A model generated the notes under the pieces. It worked only from the letters and a program-made list of their open reading frames with translations, was not told the origin of the DNA and ran no database searches. From positions 1-64,000 of the forward strand of contig DATKBW010000183.1 in NCBI GenBank assembly GCA_035513575.1: 64,000 bases of DNA. The letters are read 5' to 3'. Position 1 is the stretch's first letter. Every line of letters starts with the position of its first letter. The DNA is from JAHWKI01 sp035513575 (GTDB lineage: Bacteria; Gemmatimonadota; Gemmatimonadetes; Longimicrobiales; RSA9). Below, one piece after another: positions 15,325 through 24,000 of the stretch. Position numbers and translations under genes: made by a program.

Positions 15325-17802
15325 ATGCGACGCATCCTCCCCCTGCTGCTCCTGATTTCCACCGCCTGTGCGACGACGCCGTCCCGACCGGGCGGGCCCG
15401 GCGCTCCCGCCGGGGCGGGAGCGCGGGAGCTCCCCGCCATCGGCGCGAAGGTTTCCGGGCTCGACCGCAAGGCTGGCTTCCTCCCGCTGTACTGGGACGA
15501 AGCGGAAGGGAAGCTGTGGCTGGAGGTCCCGGACACGCTTGGCGAGCTGCTCTATGTCCATTCCCTGGCCGCGGGGATCGGCTCGAACGACATCGGACTG
15601 GACCGGAACCAGCTCGGTTCCACGCGCGTCGTGCGGTTCGAGCGCGCCGGGCGGAAGCTGTTCATGGTGGCGCCGAACTACACGTACCGCGCGGTGTCGG
15701 AGAACCCGGCCGAGCGGGCATCGGTCGAGGACGCCTTCGCCCGGTCCATCCTCTGGGGCTTCACCATCGCGGCCGAGGAGTCCGGCCGCGTGCTGGTGGA
15801 TGCCACCGACTTCGTGCTCCGGGACGTTCACGGGGTCGCGGACCGGCTGCGCCAGGCGCGGCAGGGCACGTATCGTCTGGATCGGAGCCGGAGCGCCGTA
15901 CACCTCCCCCGCACCCGGGCGTTCCCCCTGAACTCGGAGGTGGAGGTCACGCTGACGTTCGAGGGGGATCCGTCGGGCGGCTTCATCCGCTCGGTGACGC
16001 CGAGCGCGGAGGCGGTCACGGTCCGTCAGCGCCACTCGTTCGTCGCAGCGCCGCCCCCGGGCTACGAGCCCCGGCGGCTGGATCCGCGGTCGGGGTTCTT
16101 CGGCGTGACGTGGGTGGATTACGCGGCCCCTCTCGGCGAGCCCATGGCGCGCCGCTACATCGCCCGGCACCGCCTCGAGAAGCGGGACCCCTCCGCGCCG
16201 GTGAGCGAGGCCGTCGAGCCCATCGTCTACTACCTGGACCCGGGGGTCCCGGAGCCGGTGCGCTCGGCACTGCTGGACGGCGCGCGCTGGTGGGACCAGG
16301 CGTTCGAGGCCGCGGGGTACAGGAACGCCTTCCGGGTGGAGATGCTCCCGGATACGGCAGACCCGCTGGACGTGCGCTACAACGTCATCAACTGGGTGCA
16401 CCGGTCGACGCGGGGGTGGAGCTACGGCAGCTCCGTGACGGACCCGCGGACGGGCGAGATCATCAAGGGCCACGTCCTGCTCGGCTCCCTCCGCGTGCGC
16501 CAGGACTACCTCCTCGCGGAGGGTCTCCTCTCGCCCTACGAGACCGGGCGCGAGGTCCCGCCCGAGCTCGAGGCCATGGCCCTCGCGCGGATCCGGCAGC
16601 TCTCCGCCCACGAGGTCGGGCACACCCTCGGCATCGCCCACAACTACATCGCCAGCACGGCCGGGCGCGCGTCGGTCATGGACTACCCCCACCCGCTGGC
16701 GCGCCTGGACCCGGACGGCTCCATCGATCTCTCCGATGCCTACGCCGCGGGCATCGGCGAATGGGACAGGATGGCCGTCCGCTACGGCTACACGGACTTC
16801 CCCGAAGGCGCCGCCGAGGACGCCGCGCTGGAAGCGATCCTGGATGAGGCGGAGGCGCGCGGGCTGCGATTCCTGAGCGACCAGGACGCGCGGCCGGCCG
16901 GCAGCGCGCACCCCCACGCGCACCTGTGGGACAATGGCACCGACGCGGCGGCGGAGCTGCGCCGGGTGATGCGCGTCCGGGAGGCCGCCCTGGACCGGTT
17001 CGGTGAGCGTGCGATCCGGGCGGACATGCCCCTCGCCACGCTGGAAGAGGCGCTGGTTCCCCTCTTCCTGCACCACCGCTACCAGCTGGAAGCGGCGGTC
17101 AAGGCGGTGGGGGGGAAGTACTACACATACGCCCTGCGGGGCGATGGCCGCGTACCGCTCCACCGCGTGCCGGCGGAGGAGCAGCGGCAGGCGCTGGATG
17201 CGCTGGTGGAGACCCTGGCGCCGTCCGCGCTCGCGCTGCCCCGGGCGCTGATCGAGCTGATCCCGCCCCGGCCCTACGGCTACCCGGTGCACCGCGAGCT
17301 CTTCGACCGGTACACCGGAATCACGTTCGATCCGATCTCGCCCGCCGGGATGGCCGCGGAAATGACCGTGTCGCTGCTGCTCCAGCCCGAGCGGGCGGCG
17401 CGTCTGGTGGAGCAGGGCGCGCTCGCCCCCGGCATGCCCGACCTTACGGAGGTGTTCGACCGCCTCGATCGCGCCACGTTCGGCGCGCCGACGGCCGACC
17501 CCTACCAGGCGGAGGTCGCGCGCCTCGTGCAGGATGTCTTCGTGCGCGAGCTGCTCGACCTTGCCGGGTCCGCGGCCATGCCGCAGGTGAGGTCGCTGGC
17601 CGAGCTCGAGCTGCGCGCGCTCCGGGACCGGCTGGCGGCGCCCGGACGGGCCGCGTCGGAGTCGGTCCGGGCCCACGCGGTCCGTCTGGCCGCGGACATC
17701 ACCCGTTACCTCGACCGGCCGGCCGAACCCTGGGCGCCGCCGGCGCCACTTCCGGCACCGCCCGGCAGCCCGATCGGCGGCCAGGGCGGAGGCGGATCCT
17801 GA
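15325..17802 (+). CDS. Zinc-dependent metalloprotease, DUF5117/DUF4953 family
   Basis: An 825-residue exported protein. The N-terminus has a lipobox-like STAC around residue 13. The DUF5117 region (about residues 90-280) contains the pattern LWLEVPDTLGELLYV...GLDRNQLG and RHSFVAAPPPGYEPR. The metzincin-type catalytic motif HEVGHTLGIAHN starts at about residue 429, followed by SVMDYPHP with the Met-turn. A DUF4953-like helical C-terminus completes it. Family members are large periplasmic or secreted proteases common in Bacteroidota and Gemmatimonadota. The membrane protein downstream starts 10 bases later behind GGAGAG. Confidence 0.9.
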   Translation: MRRILPLLLLISTACATTPSRPGGPGAPAGAGARELPAIGAKVSGLDRKAGFLPLYWDEAEGKLWLEVPDTLGELLYVHSLAAGIGSNDIGLDRNQLGSTRVVRFERAGRKLFMVAPNYTYRAVSENPAERASVEDAFARSILWGFTIAAEESGRVLVDATDFVLRDVHGVADRLRQARQGTYRLDRSRSAVHLPRTRAFPLNSEVEVTLTFEGDPSGGFIRSVTPSAEAVTVRQRHSFVAAPPPGYEPRRLDPRSGFFGVTWVDYAAPLGEPMARRYIARHRLEKRDPSAPVSEAVEPIVYYLDPGVPEPVRSALLDGARWWDQAFEAAGYRNAFRVEMLPDTADPLDVRYNVINWVHRSTRGWSYGSSVTDPRTGEIIKGHVLLGSLRVRQDYLLAEGLLSPYETGREVPPELEAMALARIRQLSAHEVGHTLGIAHNYIASTAGRASVMDYPHPLARLDPDGSIDLSDAYAAGIGEWDRMAVRYGYTDFPEGAAEDAALEAILDEAEARGLRFLSDQDARPAGSAHPHAHLWDNGTDAAAELRRVMRVREAALDRFGERAIRADMPLATLEEALVPLFLHHRYQLEAAVKAVGGKYYTYALRGDGRVPLHRVPAEEQRQALDALVETLAPSALALPRALIELIPPRPYGYPVHRELFDRYTGITFDPISPAGMAAEMTVSLLLQPERAARLVEQGALAPGMPDLTEVFDRLDRATFGAPTADPYQAEVARLVQDVFVRELLDLAGSAAMPQVRSLAELELRALRDRLAAPGRAASESVRAHAVRLAADITRYLDRPAEPWAPPAPLPAPPGSPIGGQGGGGS

Positions 17803-17812
17803 GGAGAGACCC

Positions 17813-18208
17813 ATGGAGCTGACGACGATCCTCTTCCACGCCCACTCCGGACTCCGCTACCTGGTCCTCCTCGCGGGGGTCGTGGCGTTCCTCTATACGC
17901 TGGTGGCGGCGCTCCGCTCGCGGCCCTGGGACCGGGCCGGCCGCATCCTCCTGGCCGTGTTCGCCGGCGTGCTGGACCTGCAGATCCTGATCGGCATCGT
18001 GCTGATCTTCGTGTACCGGTTCTATCCGGCGCTCTGGGGTCACCTCACCATGATGGTCCTGGCCGCCGCGAGCGTCCACGTGGCCAGCGCCGTGAACAAG
18101 CGACGTCCGCCCGAGCGCCGCAGCCCGATGACGGCCGCGCTGGGCGCCGCGGGAGGGCTGATCCTGATCATCGGCGGGATCGCCGCCATACAACGGTCGA
18201 TCCTGTAG
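17813..18208 (+). CDS. Small four-helix membrane protein
   Basis: A 131-residue protein with four predicted transmembrane helices. Conserved-looking His residues are at HAHSGLRYLVLL near the start, GHLTMM and VHVAS, and could be heme or metal ligands as in small cytochrome b-like proteins, but no motif proves it. It probably shares a transcript with the metalloprotease upstream. I do not recognise the family with confidence. Confidence 0.6.
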   Translation: MELTTILFHAHSGLRYLVLLAGVVAFLYTLVAALRSRPWDRAGRILLAVFAGVLDLQILIGIVLIFVYRFYPALWGHLTMMVLAAASVHVASAVNKRRPPERRSPMTAALGAAGGLILIIGGIAAIQRSIL

Positions 18209-18224
18209 CTCCAGGGCGAAAAAA

Positions 18225-18251
18225 GGAGGCCGGCGGTGGACGCCGGCCTCC
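18225..18251 (-). terminator. Intrinsic terminator for the minus-strand lipoprotein gene
   Basis: A perfect 10-bp stem (GGAGGCCGGC / GCCGGCCTCC) with a 7-base loop. On the minus strand the stem is followed by a run of six T residues, the classic intrinsic terminator form. It lies just beyond the stop codon of the minus-strand gene ending at 18302. On the plus strand it lacks a T tract but could still reduce read-through from the membrane protein gene. Confidence 0.85.
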
Positions 18252-18262
18252 GAAAGAGCCGC

Positions 18263-18293
18263 GGGGTCGGCGCCTGCATGCAGGGCCGACCCC
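18263..18293. terminator. Second hairpin in the convergent intergenic region
   Basis: A 9-bp stem GGGGTCGGC / GCCGACCCC encloses a 13-base loop that itself contains the 12-base palindrome CCTGCATGCAGG, so the whole can fold as one long hairpin. There is no T tract. It lies between the convergent genes, 9 bases from the minus-strand stop codon, and probably acts with the neighbouring terminator. Confidence 0.5.
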
Positions 18294-18301
18294 GACGCGC
18301 G

Positions 18302-19504
18302 TCAGGCCGCCGGATCCGCCCCGCCGCCTCCACCGCCTGGCTTGGTCGGCTTGACCGGCTTGGTGGGCCTGGACGGAGTCGCCGGCTTGGATGCGGGCGC
18401 CGGAGCCGGCTTCGACACCGGCCTCGCAGGCGCGGGCCGCGCCGGCCGGGCCTCCGGACGGGAGGCGGGCCGCGTCGCCGGACGGGAGGCGGGCCGCGTC
18501 GCCGGACGGCTGCGCTCGACCGACGGGCTGGAGGTGCGCCGGCTCCCGAGCCCGTCATCCGAGCTCCCGCGGCGGGCCACGCCGATGTCACGGGTCCGCT
18601 CCCGCGGCGGCGCGGCGGGGAACGGCCGCACGCTCAGCTCACCGGGATCCCGCTTGCCGTGGACCTTCCGCAAGCGGTCCAGCTCCTTTTCGAGGTCCAG
18701 GTCGCCGATGGTCGTGGTCATCCACCCCTCGGGCGGCCGCGGCCGCTTCGGCAGGGCCTCGAGGATCTCATCGTCCGTGGAGTCCGCCGGCGGCTGCTGG
18801 AGATGCTCGGCGCAGATCGGATAGCCCGCCATCACGGCCCACGCGGGTGCCAGCACCTCGATGCCCGAGGCGCACCGTACGCGGATGTAGCGATCCCGAT
18901 AATCCCGGTCCCGGGGCCAGGCATCGAGCGGCCAGACCACGTGCATCGCCGTGGTCCACGCGGAAGTATGCGGCCGCGGCACGATCTCGCCCACCAGCGC
19001 ATCGAGGGCCACGTACGGGCTGTACGTGATCGCCGACCGGTTCAGCCACGTCATGGTCCGCGTGGCGTAGAAGGAGCCGATGTCCAGCGGGTCGTCGGAC
19101 GCGATCAGGAGGATGTAGGTCGGGCCCTGGCCGAACGCGGTGGAAGCGCCCCATCGGCTGGAAGCCCCCATGCGGCTGGACCGGTAACCGGTCAGGCTGC
19201 CCGCCGGCCCCACCGTGCGAAGCATGTGCCGCCCGCCCTGGAACCCGGTCCGGCGGCCGAGGCCGATCGCCGGATAGATCATCGACATCCCGCCGCCGGG
19301 CTGGAGGGCGAAGATCGCCACATGGGCGGGGCGGCTCAGGTCGACCGTCGCGTACCCGTCGTGCTCGTGATAGAAGATGGACGCCTCGAGAGGGGCGATT
19401 CCCCACGTCTCGGGGGCGTCGTACGGGTCGCCTTGGGATGCGACGGCGCGGGGCGTGTAGCAGGCGGTGAGCGCCAGCAACGCCAGAGGAAGGATCGCGC
19501 GCAT
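18302..19504 (-). CDS. Lipoprotein with Pro/Ala/Arg-rich C-terminal tail
   Basis: A 400-residue protein with lipobox LTAC. The N-terminal half is a folded domain with a beta-rich segment (VDLSRPAHVAIFALQPGGGMSMIYPA) reminiscent of DUF4384-type surface domains. The C-terminal 120 residues are a low-complexity tail of RPATRPASRP units, then KP/TKP repeats and a Gly run, encoded by 24-bp DNA repeats near 18455-18510. Such tails often span the periplasm or bind peptidoglycan. The start is the ATG at 19504; an upstream frame extension lacks a signal. Function unknown. Confidence 0.6.
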   Translation of the reverse strand: MRAILPLALLALTACYTPRAVASQGDPYDAPETWGIAPLEASIFYHEHDGYATVDLSRPAHVAIFALQPGGGMSMIYPAIGLGRRTGFQGGRHMLRTVGPAGSLTGYRSSRMGASSRWGASTAFGQGPTYILLIASDDPLDIGSFYATRTMTWLNRSAITYSPYVALDALVGEIVPRPHTSAWTTAMHVVWPLDAWPRDRDYRDRYIRVRCASGIEVLAPAWAVMAGYPICAEHLQQPPADSTDDEILEALPKRPRPPEGWMTTTIGDLDLEKELDRLRKVHGKRDPGELSVRPFPAAPPRERTRDIGVARRGSSDDGLGSRRTSSPSVERSRPATRPASRPATRPASRPEARPARPAPARPVSKPAPAPASKPATPSRPTKPVKPTKPGGGGGGADPAA

Positions 19505-19582
19505 GATGGCTCCTGATCTGGTGGACTCCCAAACGGGCCTACAACCGAGGGGCACGAAATGTTCCGCATCGCGTCCCGGTAG

Positions 19583-19611
19583 TTCCGGCAGGGTCGTTGC
19601 AGGAAGATAAG
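19583..19611 (+). promoter_or_regulatory. Possible promoter of the cold-shock gene
   Basis: TTCCGG (19583-19588) and GATAAG (19606-19611) are separated by 17 bases. The -35 box is weak and the -10 box fair. It would give a leader of about 55 bases before the ATG, typical for cold-shock genes with structured leaders. Confidence 0.3.
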
Positions 19612-19669
19612 CGCGGCGGCGCCGGGTGGCGAGCCCGGCCGCATGGAACGGGAACAAGGAACACGAGCA

Positions 19670-19942
19670 ATGGCACGGCTGACCGGCACGGTGAAGTGGT
19701 TCTCCGATTCGAAGGGGTTCGGCTTCATCCAGCGTGAGGATGGGGGCGACATCTTCGTGCACCACAGCTCCATCGAGGGATCCGGGTTCCGGACCCTGGC
19801 GGAGGGGGAGCGCGTCGAGTTCGAGGTCCTGGAGGAGCCGAAGGGCCCCAGGGCGCAGAAGGTGGTGCGCCTGGACGCGCCCGCCGGCGTGGAGCCGGCG
19901 CAGCGGACGTGGCAGAGCCCGACCGACCACCACCGGCGCTAG
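19670..19942 (+). CDS. Cold shock domain protein (CspA family)
   Basis: A 90-residue single-strand nucleic acid binding protein. RNP1 (KGFGFIQ) and RNP2 (IFVHHSSI) motifs are intact within the TGTVKWFSDSKGFGF fold. The C-terminal 20 residues (from about Pro69) are an extra, polar tail not found in CspA. The ATG at 19670 is preceded by AAGGA. The TAG stop overlaps the TAG stop of the opposite-strand radical SAM gene at a CTAG palindrome. Confidence 0.93.
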   Translation: MARLTGTVKWFSDSKGFGFIQREDGGDIFVHHSSIEGSGFRTLAEGERVEFEVLEEPKGPRAQKVVRLDAPAGVEPAQRTWQSPTDHHRR

Positions 19943-21030
19943 CCGAACAGCGGGAGCTGACCGCCGGGGTCGGGGCGGCGGAACGCGGCGCTCGAGAGCG
20001 GCGGGCCGCCGCCGTCCAGCCCCGCTTTCCGCACCGCGGCCCGGAACAGCTGGCCGATCTGGTCGGCGTACGGCCCCTCGCCACGCATCCGGCTGCCGAA
20101 GCGGGGATCGTTGAGCCGGCCCGAGCGGACTTCCCGCACGCGGTGGAGCACGCGCCCCCTGCGCTCGGGGAAGTGCGCCTCGAGCCAGTCCGCGAACAGC
20201 TCCTTGACGGCGTGCGGGAGTCGCATCAGCAGGTAGGAAGCGCTGGTGGCGCCCGCGTCGGCGACCGCCTGCACGATGGCCGGGATCTCCTCATCCGTGA
20301 GACCGGGGACCACCGGGGCGACCATGGCCCGGACCGGGATCCCCGCCTCCGCGAGCTTGCGGATCGCTTCGAGCCTGCGGAGCGGCGTGGAGGTGCGTGG
20401 CTCCATCACGCGCTGGAGCTCGGGCCGCAGACTCGTGACGGAGACGTTCACCGCAGCCGCGCCGTACGAGGCGAGCTCGCCCAGCAGGTCCACGTCCCGC
20501 GTCACCAGGTGGTTCTTCGTGACGATGGCCACCGGGTTGCGGAACTCCGTCAGCACTTCGAGGCAGCCCCGCGTGATCCGGAGCCGCCGCTCCACCGGCT
20601 GGTAGGGGTCCGTCACCCCGCTCATAGCGATCACCTGCGGCGTCCAGCGCGGGGACATCAGCGCCTTCCGCAGCAGCGCCGGGGCGTCCCGCTTCACCAG
20701 GATCTTCGACTCGAAATCCAGCCCCGCGGAGAAGCCCAGGTACTCGTGCGTCGGACGCGCGTAGCAGTAGATGCAGCCGTGCTCGCAACCCCGATACGGG
20801 TTGATGCTGTACTCGAAGCCCACGTCCGGGCTCTGGTTCCTCGCCAGGATGCCGCGGCTCGCGTCCTGGAGGAAGACCGTCCGCGGGAGCGGGTCCTCCG
20901 GGTCCGTCCACGCGTCCTCCGCCACCACGTGGAGCCGCTCGAAGCGGTTCGCCGGGTTGTCCGTCGCGCCCCGGCCTTTCAGCGCCCTCTCCCCCGCCGG
21001 CATTCCCTCCGGTGCGCCCGGGCCCCTCAT
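19939..21030 (-). CDS. PA0069/Rv2578c-family radical SAM protein
   Basis: A 363-residue radical SAM enzyme. The 4Fe-4S motif is CEHGCIYC with Cys at residues 82, 86 and 89. The N-terminal signature (NPANRFE, then FEYSINPYRGCEHGC) and the C-terminal RRGRVLHRVREVRSGRLNDPRFG match the PA0069-type group of spore-photoproduct-lyase-related proteins. Its substrate is unknown. Its ATG overlaps the dnaE2 stop codon (ATGA), so it is very likely translated from the SOS-type dnaE2 transcript. It converges on the cold-shock gene and overlaps it by 4 bases. Confidence 0.85.
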   Translation of the reverse strand: MRGPGAPEGMPAGERALKGRGATDNPANRFERLHVVAEDAWTDPEDPLPRTVFLQDASRGILARNQSPDVGFEYSINPYRGCEHGCIYCYARPTHEYLGFSAGLDFESKILVKRDAPALLRKALMSPRWTPQVIAMSGVTDPYQPVERRLRITRGCLEVLTEFRNPVAIVTKNHLVTRDVDLLGELASYGAAAVNVSVTSLRPELQRVMEPRTSTPLRRLEAIRKLAEAGIPVRAMVAPVVPGLTDEEIPAIVQAVADAGATSASYLLMRLPHAVKELFADWLEAHFPERRGRVLHRVREVRSGRLNDPRFGSRMRGEGPYADQIGQLFRAAVRKAGLDGGGPPLSSAAFRRPDPGGQLPLFG

Positions 21031-24000
21031 GGGGCACCTTCCGGCGACTTCGACATCGACATCGACTTCGACTTCGACTTCGACATCGACTTCGACTTCG
21101 AGGGCGAGCGCCGGAGCTCGCGGAAGCGTTCGGCGATGACGTTCAGGACCCGGTCCTCCCGCTCGAAGCGGCCCTGGATGAGGAGGAAGGGGGAATGGTG
21201 GATGACCTCCCGGTGGGCGTCGTAGACGGCGGGGGGGACGATGACGTTGATGAAGCCGTGCTCGTCCTCCAGGAGGATGAAGACGGTGCCCCGGGCGGTG
21301 GCCGGGTGCTGGCGCGCCACCACCAGCCCGGCGACCAGCACCGGGACGCGGTCGGGCAGGTCGGCCAGGTCGCGGGCACCGGCGACGCCGTACTCCCTCA
21401 GCCGGGGCCGGATGTACTCCATGGGATGTCCCGCGGCGGAAATGCCGGTGGCGAGGTAGTCGAGGAAGACGAGCTCCTCGTCCGACATCTCCGCGGGCTC
21501 GAACGGGAGGTGGCGGGCGGGGGCGAGCGGGAGGGTGTCCCCGGCGGCGCGGAGGGCTTCCCACGCGGCGCGGCGTCGCCCCGGCTCGAAGGCCTCGAGG
21601 GCGCCGGCCCGGGCGAGGTGGAGGGCATCCCTTCGGCTGAGTCCGGCCCTTCGTACGACATCCTCCACCCCCGTGAAAGCCCCCTGCTCGGCGGCGCGCT
21701 GGAGGGCATCGCGGGCCTGTTCGCCCAGGCCCTTGATGTGCTTCCACCCCACCCTCACGGCCACGTCCCGATTCTCGCCATCCCCCTCCTCTTTCGGCGC
21801 GTTGCGTTCTCGTCGTTCCCGATTCCGGAGATCCCCTTCCTGAGCGTGGGCGGCTGACTTCGCGGGCGTCCTTTCGATCGGGTACACGGCCTTCTCTTCG
21901 GCCACCGCCGGCTTTCCGGGCGTGGGACTGGGGGACTGGGGGCTCCCCCGCGCGGATCGATGGGAAGAGGACGAGCCCTCCACCGGCTGGTGGCCGGAAT
22001 CGGCCGCGAAGGCCGGGTCGCCCCGTCCGGAAAGGTGCGGCGTCCGGAAAGCCTCCTCTGGCTGGCCCGAGGACGCGCCCGCGAAGGCGGGGGCCCCCAG
22101 CTCGGGGTGTCGTGGGGGGAGGCCGCGCTGGTCCACGAGCGTGCATTCCCACTCCCCGTCGCGAAGGCAGGGCGGCAGAACGACGACTCCGTTCCTGCGG
22201 GCCTCGTGGACCAGCGTGGCGGGGGGGTAGAACCCCATGGGCCAGGCGTTCAGGAGGGCCGTGAGGAAATCGGCGGGATAATGGGCCTTCAGGTACGCGG
22301 TGGCGTAGGCGATGAGGGCGAAGCTCCAGGCGTGGGACTCGGGGAACCCGTAGTTGGCGAAGGAGTGGAGGTCCTCGACGATGGACGCGGCGGTCCCGGG
22401 CGCGACGCCGTTCTGCGCCATGCGGTCCGCGAGCCGCTGGAGCGCGGCGTGGAGCTTCGGGAGCTTGCGCTGGTGGCCCATGGCGCGGCGGAGCTCGTCG
22501 GCCTCGGCGGCGGAGAAGCCGCCCAGCGCCATGGAGAGGGCCATGGCCTGCTCCTGGAAGATGGGGATGCCGTAGGTGCGCCGCAGGATCGGCTCCATGC
22601 GCGGGTCGGCGTACTCCACCTCCTCGAGACCGAGGCGGCGCCGCGTGTAAGGCCGGACGAAGCGGGCCTGGATGGGCCCGGGCCGGATCAGCGCCACCTG
22701 GACGACGATGTCGTAGAGGCGCGTCGGCCGGGTCTGGAGGATGGACTGGATCTGGGCCCGGGACTCGATCTGGAAGGTGCCGAGGGTCTCGCCGCGGCCG
22801 ATCATCTCGTAGGTCTTCGGGTCGTCCACGGGGAGGTCGTAGAGCTTCAGCTCCCGCCCGGTGCGGGCGCGGATGGAGTCGAACGCGGTGTGGATCACGG
22901 TGAGGCCGCCCAGCCCCAGGAAGTCGAACTTCGGGACGCCAGCGGCGTCCAGGTCGTCCTTGTCGAACTGGAGGATGGTGCGCCCCATCGTCGTCTCCTC
23001 GATGGGCATGAACTCCCCGAGCGGCTCGGCGCAGAGGACGAAGCCGCCGGGGTGCGTGGAGCGGAGCCGGGGGACGTCGTCGAGGGAGCGCAGCGCGGCC
23101 AGCAGCGCGCGCCCCTTCGGCCGGGCGAGGTCGACGCCGAAACGCGCGGCGAGGCCGGCCTCGAGCTCGTCGGCGCCGGCGGCGGGCTCGAGGTGGTGGA
23201 CGCGCTTCGAGAGGTTGAACGCGGTCTGCGCGGGCCACCCCAGGGCGCGCATGCAGTCCTGGATGGCGGTGGGCGCGTGGTACATCTGCGTGACGGCGGT
23301 GATGGCCGCGTGGGCGCGGCCGTAACGCCGGTACATGTAGTCCAGCACCTCCTCGCGGCGGTGCATCTCGAAGTCCACGTCGATGTCGGGGGCCTCGGTC
23401 AGGCCGTCGGTCCGGACCTCGGAGAGGAACCGCTCGAACAGCAGCCCGTGACGGACCGGATCCACGGCGGTGATCCCCAGGCAGAAAGCGACGGCGGAGT
23501 TGGCGGCGCTCCCCCGCCCCTGGCAGAGGATCCCGCGCCCGCGGGCGTACGTGACCGCGTCGTGCATGACGAGGAAGAAGCCGGCGAAGCCGAGGCGCGT
23601 GATCACGCCGATCTCGTGCTCGAGCTGCGCCCGCTGCCGGTCGTCCACCTGGCCCCAGCGCACGGCCGCGCCGCGGAACGTCAGCTCGCGCAGCCAGGAC
23701 GCATCGCTCTCCCCCGCGGGGACGTGGGACGTCGGGAGCGGCGGACGGAGCCAGCGAAGGTCGAAGGCGGCGTCGGATGCGACCCGGGCGGCCTCCTCCA
23801 GCCCGGCCTCGCGGCCCTTCCAGAGCACGGCCATCTCCGCCGGCGACTTGAGCCGCCACTCCCCGTTCGGGTGCAGGACGCCCCAGCTCGCCGCGGTGTC
23901 GATGTCCAGCCCCGCGCGGTTCGCGGTCAGGAGCTCGTGGACCAGCCGGCTCCCGGCGTCCAGGTAGCGCGGGTCGTTGGCGACGACCCACGGCACCCGC

